Translations under genes and position numbers: made by a program
Assembly (NCBI GenBank): GCA_016286165.1
Contig: JAEESE010000012.1
Location: 62,001-126,000, forward strand
Source of the DNA: Bacteroidaceae bacterium
Lineage (GTDB): Bacteria; Bacteroidota; Bacteroidia; Bacteroidales; Bacteroidaceae
Direction: 5' to 3'
Length of the DNA: 64,000 nt
Notes under the pieces: generated by a model
What the model was told of the DNA's origin: nothing
The model's database searches: none
Seen by the model: the letters and a program-made list of their open reading frames with translations, nothing else
In this document: piece after piece, positions 24,225 to 32,620 of the stretch
Layout of the letters: every line of letters starts with the position of its first letter
Position numbering within the stretch: position 1 is the first letter of the stretch

Positions 24225-27191
24225 CTATTTCTGCATACAATAATCAATAAATTCAGCGTAAGGAAGTGAATTTCTTAAGAGTGAAAGATTGCCAACAAGA
24301 ATAAACTGCTCGCGTGCTCGTGTTATGGCAACGTTGAGTTTGCGGTCGAGCAAACGGTCGGAGCCGTTTGGCATATCCGACGGTATGACTACCGGGCGCG
24401 AAAGGATGTCCAACTGCCTGCGTGTGGAAATGGTAGACGAGAATATGATGATGTCGCGTTGAGAACCTTGATATCGTTCCACGGTATCTATGTTGATCTT
24501 ATCATAGTCTGGCACGTTCAGTGCTTCAAGAGCTCGGCGTATCATGATGATTTGTCCGCGGAAGGGGACTATTATGCCTATGCTCCTGCGGCTGCCTGTA
24601 GTAGCATACAGCCCTGCCACTATCTTTGCCACCACCTTGGCTTCGTCGGCATTACTTTTGGCTGTGCAATGTTGAATGTCAGGAACGATATCAAATAGTA
24701 ACAAGCGTCGAGTGCCAAAAATATCAGTGGGACAAGCTGTTTGATGGGGTAGTGGAACAGGCTGTAAATGACCGTCGTAGTACCTTTCGCTGACAAAACT
24801 TGAGATTTCTTCGTGCATTCGCCCCTGACGTTCCAAATGACCTATTGCTTCCAGGTTGTTCTGCTCAAGGGACTTGGCATGAAGACGTTCAAATAAAGAA
24901 CGGCGGCAGTCGGTAAGGCCGATGGCTATGAGACGCTCGTCGGTCACACGGCTTGATGATTCGGGCTGTACCACGACAGCTGGCAACTGCTTGTGGTCGC
25001 CGATGAGGATAAACTTGTCAATAGCAACAAGGCCCTGGGCATCTGTAGCGCAAAGCAGCGGCATGAGGTGTGGCTCAAGTGCCTGCGATGCTTCGTCGAC
25101 GATGGCGACATCGAAATGGCGAAGTTGAAACAGCTCGCTCGCTGAGGAGATGGAAGCAATAGTGCCAACAATCACTGGCGCCATCTGCAATAACTTGCGC
25201 ACTTCCTTGCGCGAAGGTACCTGCTCAGCCTTCGTCGATAAAAGGTATTTGCGATGCTCTTCAGCGCAGGCAAATGAAGGTCCAAGACGAAGATAATCTA
25301 CGGAAATGCCTTCGAGCATGGTGCATATCTCATCGACAGCACGATTGGTGAATGCCGTAAGCAGAAGACTTTGAGGGGGATTATCAGACAAGAATTCAAG
25401 CACCATCTGCTTTAGGGCTATCGACGTCTTACCCGTGCCCGGAGGGCCAACAAGCAGGAAAAAATCCTTAGCCTGTTTGGCACGCAAAATAAGACCGTTC
25501 ATATGTTCATCTATGACCGGTCGTGCAAGCACTTTTGACCGGTCAAACTCGGCCTCACGTCCGGACATGATTAACTGTGCCCGCCGAGGCGTTGTAGTGA
25601 GCAAGGAGAAAAGACCGCGATAAAGGGTTGTATAACCTGAATCGGCATGAGCCGGCTCAATGGCGAAGAGGTTGTCTGAAGCAAGCATTGATGCATCGTG
25701 CTGCGGATACCTCAACCGCAACCGAAGGCTGTTGGCCTTGATAGCTTCGACGATACATGAAAGATAACTGCTGGCGGCTTGCGCTGTAGCGCCATCCTGA
25801 GGATAGAGCATCACCATGTCGCCAACGCGGAAGTTCGACGATTCATCCAATGCTTCAGTGGTGGCATCGAAAGCAACGAGCAGATCACCTTCGAAAATGC
25901 CTTGCAGTTTGAGCGAAGGTATCAAACGCCCGGCATCGGTCTTAGCCTGAACTGAAGCACGCCAAGTATCAGCAAAACCTTGATGGCCTACGGGGAGCGT
26001 TCTGCCTTCTACACCGGTCTTTGCGAGGAACTGTTCACGTTCGACGAAAGCTGTCATCGTTTCGAAATAGGCTCTGGCTAACGGATCAGCACAGTGCAGC
26101 TGCTTTAGAAACGTCAGGATGCGTGGACGAAGATAATTCTCGTAGAACCGGTCATCAACACCTGCTGTGTTGAAATGCCGTTCGCATAGGATTTCGAGAA
26201 GCGATGAGGGATTACTGCAAAGCAGATGTTCGAGGTGAACGATTCCATTCCTAACAGCCATTGCCCTGTGTATATCGTTGCGTCCGAGGTGAATGTCCAT
26301 CAACTGAGGATAGCGGCTGTATAACAGACGGGTACTCACTTCGGCATATCGAAGCCCTTCGTTGTAGTAGAGCGCTTCCTTGTAAAGAGCCATCTGCATA
26401 GCATGCTCATAGCGGAAACGCAGGTCTGCTGACGGCTTGCACTCTTTCTTGTTACCGGATAGAGCTGACTCATCGGCCTTTCCGGACTTCAGTTCAACAA
26501 CGGTTCTGTGGTCTGCACTCAATAAGTCCATACGACCTTGGATGCCCAAAGCCTCGCAAAGGAAAGCGGCCTCAAGAGTTGCCTTTTCTGGCAGGTCAGC
26601 TTCAACGGTTGAAGAGATATTCTGAAACTGAGAGCGACATTGATTACTAAAATCCTGATCAATGCCTTCGATAGTAGCAAAACGAAGAGGATCTGAGCAA
26701 AAGGCTTTTTGCAACGACTGACGGTAGAGGATTTCTTTGTCAGCATCGTCAGGCGCATTAATGCAATCATCGAGGAACTGGTTTGCCACGTTACCAAGCA
26801 TAATGGCTGGGCTGGACGGCGAAGAGATAAATTTCGTCAGCAGATGCATGGCTGGTGCATCGCCGTGGTAGGTGAAACAGTGGCAGATAGCCGTCACATC
26901 GACCAGATAATCAGGGTCGAGCACTATATGCTGTGGCAAGTAACGGCCATCTTCCTGCTTCTCGGCAAGCAGAAGATTCAGAACAGCTCCCTGATAAAGG
27001 AAAGAGGTTGGAATCAGTTTATCATTAGCGATTGTAAGGCTCTCTGCTTCAGTGAATTGGCCTATAAAATCAGTATAAGCCGAAGGATTAGCGGATTCAG
27101 CTTCAGTCATCGACGAATGAGCGCGTATCTCATCGTCTGTCCACGAGTCCACTTCCACTCGCCACTTCTTTATGTAGCCTTTCAGTTCCAA
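24225..27191 (-). CDS. Dna2-like nuclease-helicase (RecB-type nuclease plus SF1 UPF1-type helicase)
   Basis: A 988-residue protein. The N-terminal half holds a PD-(D/E)XK nuclease core: 'GRMDLL' with Asp222 and 'VVELKSGK' with Glu233 and Lys235. The C-terminal half is a superfamily 1B helicase: Walker A 'GPPGTGKTS' at 582-590, Walker B 'VDEASQALEP', motif III 'LIGDHKQLPAVV', then 'NIDTVERYQGSQRD' and 'NVAITRAREQF'. This order, nuclease then UPF1-like helicase, is that of Dna2. Several cysteines flank the nuclease core (Cys103, 105, 143, 165), but I cannot tell whether they hold an iron-sulfur cluster. It probably acts on DNA flaps or ends in replication or repair. It follows the mltF-like gene by 13 bases. 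Confidence 0.8.
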   Translation of the reverse strand: MELKGYIKKWRVEVDSWTDDEIRAHSSMTEAESANPSAYTDFIGQFTEAESLTIANDKLIPTSFLYQGAVLNLLLAEKQEDGRYLPQHIVLDPDYLVDVTAICHCFTYHGDAPAMHLLTKFISSPSSPAIMLGNVANQFLDDCINAPDDADKEILYRQSLQKAFCSDPLRFATIEGIDQDFSNQCRSQFQNISSTVEADLPEKATLEAAFLCEALGIQGRMDLLSADHRTVVELKSGKADESALSGNKKECKPSADLRFRYEHAMQMALYKEALYYNEGLRYAEVSTRLLYSRYPQLMDIHLGRNDIHRAMAVRNGIVHLEHLLCSNPSSLLEILCERHFNTAGVDDRFYENYLRPRILTFLKQLHCADPLARAYFETMTAFVEREQFLAKTGVEGRTLPVGHQGFADTWRASVQAKTDAGRLIPSLKLQGIFEGDLLVAFDATTEALDESSNFRVGDMVMLYPQDGATAQAASSYLSCIVEAIKANSLRLRLRYPQHDASMLASDNLFAIEPAHADSGYTTLYRGLFSLLTTTPRRAQLIMSGREAEFDRSKVLARPVIDEHMNGLILRAKQAKDFFLLVGPPGTGKTSIALKQMVLEFLSDNPPQSLLLTAFTNRAVDEICTMLEGISVDYLRLGPSFACAEEHRKYLLSTKAEQVPSRKEVRKLLQMAPVIVGTIASISSASELFQLRHFDVAIVDEASQALEPHLMPLLCATDAQGLVAIDKFILIGDHKQLPAVVVQPESSSRVTDERLIAIGLTDCRRSLFERLHAKSLEQNNLEAIGHLERQGRMHEEISSFVSERYYDGHLQPVPLPHQTACPTDIFGTRRLLLFDIVPDIQHCTAKSNADEAKVVAKIVAGLYATTGSRRSIGIIVPFRGQIIMIRRALEALNVPDYDKINIDTVERYQGSQRDIIIFSSTISTRRQLDILSRPVVIPSDMPNGSDRLLDRKLNVAITRAREQFILVGNLSLLRNSLPYAEFIDYCMQK

Positions 27192-27204
27192 GTCGGTTTG
27201 ACGA

Positions 27205-28392
27205 TTATTTTATGAGCGTTGTGTCATTAATATAATCTGAACGCGCGCGTACACGCGAGGGAGCGCCCGAAGAGGGCAGGGGAGAGGCCGATGAATGATG
27301 TGCCGGAGCAGAACCTCTATACGACGCCCATCGTGAGAGAATCTGTCGGACATAGCCTGAGGTCTCGCTTCCTCGCAAGTATCCACATTTGACTACTGGG
27401 TCACGATAATATGCCGGCTCAGAAAGATGAAGGATGTAATAGTCAACATCAGCCCATCGTTTGGGGTTCTTACCATGCTTCGCAGCCAGCGCCATAGCAT
27501 CACGGACATGACCTGGACCGCCATTGTAGGCTGCCAAAACGAAGTTCAACCGCTCCTGGCGATTCGGTATGTCGTCGAAGATTTCTGACAGATGACGCAG
27601 ATAACGGGCGCCTCCTTCGATATTCCTTTCGGGTTCAAACACCTGAGCTAACGAGATGCCCATACGCGCAGCAGTAGCAGGCATGAGTTGCATGAGACCT
27701 TGAGCGCCCGCCCACGAAACGGCTTTGGGATCGAAAGCCGATTCCTGATAGCACTGCGCTGCCAGCAAACGCCAATCCCAACCTATGAGTGATGAGTAAC
27801 GGATAAAGTAAGAATCCCACTGACTGATAATACCTTTCTGCCGCGAGAGCATAGGAGGACGAGCACTGACACTTGTCTTGCGGGCAGGGCGTGTTCGTTG
27901 CTGCTCCAATGCAAGATAATGACTGCGCGTATCATCTTTCCACCAAGCACTGGCTGAAGCCAGCAGCTCGGGTGAATCCGAACGAACGGTCCATTCGTCA
28001 TGAATGGTCTCAAAGCCTTCTGTAGCCGGCAACGAAGCTGCTACCATATCAGCTTCGCCATCGCTGAGACGGCGGATGAGTTCGGCTGTGTCATTGGCTA
28101 TTTCCATACGCAGACGGGCTCCAATCGATTGAGCATAAGCCTCTGCAATATGGTACTGAAGTCCAAAGCCCTGGCCACGATATTCATAATACGTGTCAGG
28201 CCCGGACAAGGTGGCGACGATAATCTCGCCGGCGGCCTGAATGTCGGCGAGGTCATAATCCTCTGACGCCGTCACGTCTTCGCCCTGTCCAAACATAACT
28301 GATGGCATCTTCGATTGCTTATGGCAAGATGCCAAAAGCACTACGGCCGATGCCATCAATAGAGTATTTAATAAGATCTTAAGCGTTTGCAA
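27205..28392 (-). CDS. MltF-like membrane-bound lytic murein transglycosylase
   Basis: A 395-residue lipoprotein with signal peptide and lipobox 'LLASC' (Cys23). The N-terminal half resembles a periplasmic solute-binding (SBP_bac_3) domain, as in MltF. The C-terminal half is an SLT lysozyme-like domain with the catalytic Glu in 'CYQESAFDPKAVS' and 'GLMQLMPATAARMGI'. It cuts peptidoglycan glycan strands with formation of 1,6-anhydro ends. The last ~45 residues are Ser/Ala/Arg-rich and disordered. It lies four bases after udk, so they share a transcript. Confidence 0.9.
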   Translation of the reverse strand: MQTLKILLNTLLMASAVVLLASCHKQSKMPSVMFGQGEDVTASEDYDLADIQAAGEIIVATLSGPDTYYEYRGQGFGLQYHIAEAYAQSIGARLRMEIANDTAELIRRLSDGEADMVAASLPATEGFETIHDEWTVRSDSPELLASASAWWKDDTRSHYLALEQQRTRPARKTSVSARPPMLSRQKGIISQWDSYFIRYSSLIGWDWRLLAAQCYQESAFDPKAVSWAGAQGLMQLMPATAARMGISLAQVFEPERNIEGGARYLRHLSEIFDDIPNRQERLNFVLAAYNGGPGHVRDAMALAAKHGKNPKRWADVDYYILHLSEPAYYRDPVVKCGYLRGSETSGYVRQILSRWASYRGSAPAHHSSASPLPSSGAPSRVRARSDYINDTTLIK

Positions 28393-28396
28393 GACA

Positions 28397-29008
28397 TTAA
28401 GGTTTCATCCTGTGGATAATATAAGTTCTCATGATGTCGATGGCCTTTTGGTTGTTGCCGCCCTGAGGTATGATGAGGTCGGCATAACGCTTCGTTGGCT
28501 CAATGAACTCAAGATGCATCGGTTTCAGCACATCGATGTAACGGTCCATGACCATCTGAGCCGTGCGCCCACGTTCTGCCATATCACGCGAAATGACGCG
28601 AATGAGACGGTCGTCGGGGTCGGCATCCACGAAAATCTTGAGGTCCATGAGGTCGCGCAACTCCTTGCGGCAAAGCGCCATGATGCCTTCGATGATGATT
28701 ACCTCGCAAGGCTCGATGTGCACTGTCTCCGGCAGTCGGTTGCTTTCGATATATGAATATGTAGGCTGTTCTATGGCCCTGCCGTTGCGCAACTCATTGA
28801 TCTGATGAATCAGCAGCTTCCAGTCGAAGGCGTTAGGATGGTCGAAATTAATCTTCCGGCGCTCTTCCATCGGAATGCCTGTATTGTCGTTGTAGTAGGA
28901 ATCCTGAGGGATAACTGCTATCTGGGAATTGGGTAACGACTCTACAATCTTGCGCACTACGGTCGTCTTGCCTGAACCAGTGCCGCCTGCGATGCCTATG
29001 ATGTACAT
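28397..29008 (-). CDS. udk: Uridine kinase
   Basis: A 203-residue P-loop kinase with Walker A 'GIAGGTGSGKTTVV' (about 5-18), 'IPQDSYY' and 'NFDHPNAFDWKLL', which are uridine-kinase signatures, and 'EGIMAL'. It phosphorylates uridine and cytidine with ATP or GTP in pyrimidine salvage. It is the first gene of the udk, mltF-like, Dna2-like set. Confidence 0.95.
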   Translation of the reverse strand: MYIIGIAGGTGSGKTTVVRKIVESLPNSQIAVIPQDSYYNDNTGIPMEERRKINFDHPNAFDWKLLIHQINELRNGRAIEQPTYSYIESNRLPETVHIEPCEVIIIEGIMALCRKELRDLMDLKIFVDADPDDRLIRVISRDMAERGRTAQMVMDRYIDVLKPMHLEFIEPTKRYADLIIPQGGNNQKAIDIMRTYIIHRMKP

Positions 29009-29022
29009 TTTTTAGTGGTTTT

Positions 29023-29060
29023 AGAGCCCCTTCCGGACCTCCTCCGAGTGGAGGTACTTG
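29023..29060. repeat. Short palindromic repeat upstream of udk
   Basis: CCTCC..GGAGG and GCCCCTT-type pieces form a small hairpin between the secreted HEXXH gene and udk. It is of the same style as the repeats at 2910, 17889 and 51518. No clear T-run follows on the minus strand. Confidence 0.4.
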
Positions 29061-29142
29061 AAGTTACTCGGCGAGTGTGGGCTGGGATGTTATTTTGGTT
29101 AAATGAGTTAACGAAGCTATAGGAGTATAGGTGTTAGCGGTT

Positions 29143-31812
29143 TCAGCGCACCACAACTTTCTTGCCGGCCACGACATAAATGCCGCGCGGCAAGTTGACA
29201 GTGGCTGTGGCGCCAAGCTGGACGTATACGCTGGCTGCCTGACGGCCGTCAATAGTATAAACGCTGACAGCAGCACCATTAGTATTAGCTGTGATAAACA
29301 GCTGGCCTTGACCACCAACGACCAGGAGCTTATCGCCGCCGTCGCTATTGAGCTTGTCGTGGATGCCCACTGTCTCGTCGCGGGTTTCAGCAAATCGAGC
29401 CACCTCGTCAGCTGTAAGGATAAGCCAGCGCTGAGTAGTTGCGCCGTCCTCATGGTTGAAGTTTGCCTTCTGAGCGCCAGTGGAAGTAGCGTTTATTGCT
29501 GAATGATCACCTGTAGCCAGAATCCAATATGATGTGCCGGCAAAGGTGTAACCGTCAAGTTCGGTCTGGTTGCGCGAACCCATAAGCTGGTAGGTAGCTG
29601 AATTAGCGTTAGACGATAGGGTAGTGTTGTGACCAATACTCAGATATTTACCTGTAGCGGCATTTTTGAAGGTGTAGTAACATGTATTGGGATTAAACTC
29701 AACGAACCACGCGCAGGAATCATTGCCGAAAGCCTCGTCAGCGGTCATGGCTGTCAGAGCAACATTATTGTTGCCACTCTGGCGTAAGTACGAAGTCGCC
29801 AATCCGCGGTTAGCAGCCTCACACTTGAGGTAGTAACGTTGGTCGTCGTACTGTGTAAAGGTGTATGCAGGTCTCTTGAAATCCATGTTTGGTGTCTCAA
29901 TGGCGTCCTCAGCTAACGCTCCGACAATGAGGGCGTTAGCGCGGTAAAGGATAGGAGAGCCTGTGTCTTCGTTGGCACCATTTATGCCATAAGGCCACAT
30001 ATGAATATTGTCGCCATGCAACTTGGCTGTCTTATTGTTTTCGAGGAATTGCATTACACGGTCTACACGAGGACCCAACCAGTCGCCGCGGTCGCCATTG
30101 GTGCGATAAATAGGATTAACCCAATCAGTGTAGTTAATAACGCCTAAGCCATGTGAACCCTCATGCAGCACGGTGCCAGCCTTTTGATAAGCACTATTCT
30201 GGCTGATTCGCATATAACCGCCATACGAACAATCGGCTGTACCATCACCGGCACCAGCTCCAGGCACGTAATGAGCCGAGAGATGGAAATTCTGAATGCC
30301 GGCAATATTATTCCACATCCAAACAGCCTCTTCACAGGCAGCGTTAATGCGCTGGTTGGTGGCATCATCACCAGCAAAATCGTAGTCGTAACCGACGTTG
30401 CCAAGAGGACGTGTAACTGTCTTTATCACATCACCATAAGCAAGCTTGTAGCCAGAAGTGATGATATAAGCTCTGACATAATAAACCGTTGCGGGTTTCA
30501 CATTATGCATTACATAGATGTCTCCATTGTTGCTATAACTTTCAGAGGAACGGCCATCGGCAATAGTGGGTTCAGGATTCTCACTGTAGCAAAAACCTTT
30601 TTCTTTTGCAGTGCCTGTGAATGAGCCACGGGCGAATATCTCAGTAGCACCCTGAACCACGCTGAGCGTTTTTGCCGTGGGATCATTGCCGGTGCCATTG
30701 GCGATACGGAACAATAGGGTAGCGTCTTCCATTGCTTTTGCGGCAGCCAGCATCTCTTCAGGCGTAGCATTATCGTTGTCGCGAACGGCTTCTGCGGCTG
30801 CTATTGCGGCTGCAAGTTCTTCAGCGCCTTCTTTGCCGTCGGTGGATAATCTTGCCGCTGCATTTATAGCTTTTTTCAAATCGCTCTTGGCCTTATAGCT
30901 CTCATTTGCAATATCATAAGCCTCTTGGAGCTGCTTGCTCACGGCTTGAATCGGGATATCTGCTTCAAGTTTCAATACTTCTGTTGCAGCATCTGCAGCC
31001 TTCTGCAAAGCTGTTTTATATACTTCAGCCATATCCGATTGCAAGCGCACGGCGGCTTTAGTATTCAACGATTTCAGTTCTTTCAGTTGTTCGTTGTTGA
31101 GCTGAGCGGCTTGAAGAGTGGTAGCAAGCTGATAAGCAGCGTCATACAAAGCATCGTCGGAAGCGCTTTCATTCAGTTGTTTCGCCGCTTCAATAGCATT
31201 TAAGAGATTCTGCTTAGGAGTTGGTTGCAAACCGGCGTTAGACGATTTTGAGGTTGTAGTTATGAAAGCCTCGGCTTTAGCTACGGCCTCAAGTAACTGA
31301 CTGAGCTGTATGTTAAGATAAGTTAAACGGAAATTATCGACAGCAATCCAGTTTCCAGATGCGTTAACTGCCTGAAAACCAATGGTTACGTCATCGCCAG
31401 CGGTCGAAAAATCAACGGTGTAATTATTTGCGTCAGTAACTTTTGTGGAGTTCGATGTCTCGCCGGCAAAGATCACTGCGCCTGTTTGAGCTGCTGTTGA
31501 GCCTTGTTGTATATTTTGGGCTGCCACAGTAAGTCTGTAGTTTCCTGCGGGCAAAGCAGCCAAAGTCTGCTTCACGGATCCCGAACCGACAGTTTTGCCT
31601 TTATCTGTCCATTTTTCAAGATAGGTGTTTCCGGCTTTCTTTGTAAACGATGTATTCGTTTGCGCTTTCAAATTAGACACTGTCCAGCCATCAAGGCCTT
31701 TCTCAAAGCTGGGGTTGGTGATAAACTTAGATGTGACGTTCTTGTCAGCAAAAGCACTCATGCAACCAAGCACAAATGCCAAAATCATTGTAATTGATTT
31801 AGTACGTATCAT
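29143..31812 (-). CDS. Secreted multidomain protein with HEXXH motif and T9SS-type C-terminal tail
   Basis: An 889-residue exported protein. In order: signal peptide (1-22); a beta-sandwich carbohydrate-binding-like domain ('ITNPSFEKGLDGWTVSN', about 30-170); helical FIVAR-like repeats rich in Ala, Lys and Glu (about 175-370); a fibronectin-like segment (about 385-470); a catalytic-looking region with 'TVLHEGSHGLG', an HEXXH zinc-protease motif, near residue 547; a beta-trefoil/ricin-like segment (about 655-830, 'YYLKCEAANRGL', 'ATGKYLSIG'); and a C-terminal 'SVYTIDGRQA...RGIYVV' tail as in type IX secretion substrates. It is probably a cell-surface or released metalloprotease, perhaps binding glycoproteins. 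I do not recognise the exact peptidase family. Confidence 0.75.
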   Translation of the reverse strand: MIRTKSITMILAFVLGCMSAFADKNVTSKFITNPSFEKGLDGWTVSNLKAQTNTSFTKKAGNTYLEKWTDKGKTVGSGSVKQTLAALPAGNYRLTVAAQNIQQGSTAAQTGAVIFAGETSNSTKVTDANNYTVDFSTAGDDVTIGFQAVNASGNWIAVDNFRLTYLNIQLSQLLEAVAKAEAFITTTSKSSNAGLQPTPKQNLLNAIEAAKQLNESASDDALYDAAYQLATTLQAAQLNNEQLKELKSLNTKAAVRLQSDMAEVYKTALQKAADAATEVLKLEADIPIQAVSKQLQEAYDIANESYKAKSDLKKAINAAARLSTDGKEGAEELAAAIAAAEAVRDNDNATPEEMLAAAKAMEDATLLFRIANGTGNDPTAKTLSVVQGATEIFARGSFTGTAKEKGFCYSENPEPTIADGRSSESYSNNGDIYVMHNVKPATVYYVRAYIITSGYKLAYGDVIKTVTRPLGNVGYDYDFAGDDATNQRINAACEEAVWMWNNIAGIQNFHLSAHYVPGAGAGDGTADCSYGGYMRISQNSAYQKAGTVLHEGSHGLGVINYTDWVNPIYRTNGDRGDWLGPRVDRVMQFLENNKTAKLHGDNIHMWPYGINGANEDTGSPILYRANALIVGALAEDAIETPNMDFKRPAYTFTQYDDQRYYLKCEAANRGLATSYLRQSGNNNVALTAMTADEAFGNDSCAWFVEFNPNTCYYTFKNAATGKYLSIGHNTTLSSNANSATYQLMGSRNQTELDGYTFAGTSYWILATGDHSAINATSTGAQKANFNHEDGATTQRWLILTADEVARFAETRDETVGIHDKLNSDGGDKLLVVGGQGQLFITANTNGAAVSVYTIDGRQAASVYVQLGATATVNLPRGIYVVAGKKVVVR

Positions 31813-32284
31813 TATTTGTTAGTTAGTTTGCTATTTCTTATTTTGCTGCAAAAATAATTGATTTTTACGAGGTGACCATATATAAATCAAATTTTATTTC
31901 CACAAAATCTCAAAATCATCTTTTTTCACTCGTTATTTATCTTATTCACTACAATTATTCAGAATCCTGGACAGAATTCAATTCAATGGTTTGTGCAATA
32001 ATCACTCATCTTTCTGTATCTTATTATATTTAATTCGTTTTCGAATATACTTTACTCAAAAGGACTAATTTTCTTCATGTTTTATTTGTATCTTTCTTCA
32101 TGTCTTCATTTGTATCAAAGCTCCATTATTACGCCATCTTTCTGTATGCTATTAAACATAACACCTATTAGATTAAAAAGTATAGGAAAAGCTCATTCCT
32201 TCTCTTTTCAGATTTATGATTAAGGTAAAGCGATGATTTCGACACAAACAAATAAATATTGTTCTTTTCCCATGGCGCATCAAT

Positions 32285-32482
32285 AGTTGTCTAAAAAACT
32301 TTTGAAGTTGTCTAAGGATTCATTATCAAATCTCTCAGCAATTATTGGCAATTGTATTGGGACTTATTGGCTATTGTGCCAGGACTTTGTTATAATTGTC
32401 TCAGCACATAAATGAAATCATCTTAGGACATCCATCTAATTGTCGCGGGACCTTTGAATTAATGCCTTCAGGATTAAATGAA
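32285..32482. repeat. Degenerate tandem array, 22-bp period, eight to nine copies
   Basis: Units start at 32285, 32306, 32328, 32350, 32372, 32394, 32416 and 32438, with a probable ninth at 32461. The spacing is 21, then 22 in every following step. A rough consensus is AATTGTCTCAGGACWT followed by six variable bases; the core TGTC..GGACA is partly palindromic. Copies are diverged, so this is an old or selected array. It lies about 470-670 bases upstream of the HEXXH gene and just after the end of uvrD. Confidence 0.7.
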
Positions 32483-32486
32483 TAAA

Positions 32487-32516
32487 CCCTTGAGGCTTTT
32501 TAGTAAGTCTCAAGGG
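32487..32516 (-). terminator. Terminator after uvrD
   Basis: Stem CCCTTGAG (32487-32494) with CTCAAGGG (32509-32516), with CTT/AAG pairing further in. On the minus strand it is followed by TTTATTC. It lies about 105 bases after the uvrD stop. Confidence 0.6.
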
Positions 32517-32562
32517 CAATTATTCAATGTCTCTATTGTAATATAAGATAAGTGCGAAATGA

Positions 32563-32587
32563 TTGAAAATGAGCCTGTAAAGTCTTC
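32563..32587. repeat. Second copy of a 25-base uvrD coding segment
   Basis: These 25 bases are identical to 32950-32974 inside uvrD, in the same orientation. Similarity, broken by changes, extends a few bases left and about 15 right. It appears to be a decayed partial duplication of the uvrD 3' region. Confidence 0.75.
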
Positions 32588-32620
32588 ACTAAAAGATAGA
32601 AGTTGATTAGCTTTCTTACA

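Larger units (their letters stand above)
31813..32620. other. AT-rich intergenic region between the HEXXH gene and uvrD
   Basis: No ORF of note on either strand. From left to right it holds: TATTTTTG (minus strand, 31856-31849), a possible -7 element of the HEXXH gene without -33; an AT-rich tract; two copies of CATCTTTCTGTAT (about 32005 and 32134); a near-repeat of TCTTCATGT..TTTGTATC (about 32074-32118); a 22-bp degenerate tandem array (32285-32482); the uvrD terminator (32487-32516); and a decayed copy of uvrD coding DNA (32563-32587). Confidence 0.7.

Noticed and set aside
24213..24234. Terminator at the end of the Dna2-like gene
   Set aside because: The AGATAGC/GCTAT stem overlaps the stop codon and lacks a T-run; too weak to list.
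24225..27191. Phage-defence helicase-nuclease system
   Set aside because: The gene is in a compact operon with udk and an mltF-like gene, with no defence partner, toxin or mobile element nearby.
32285..32482. CRISPR array
   Set aside because: The units are contiguous and diverged, with no unique spacers of constant length and no cas genes nearby.
31813..32620. Small RNA or tRNA gene in the long spacer
   Set aside because: No cloverleaf or conserved RNA structure could be recognised; only the terminator hairpin and repeats are clear.
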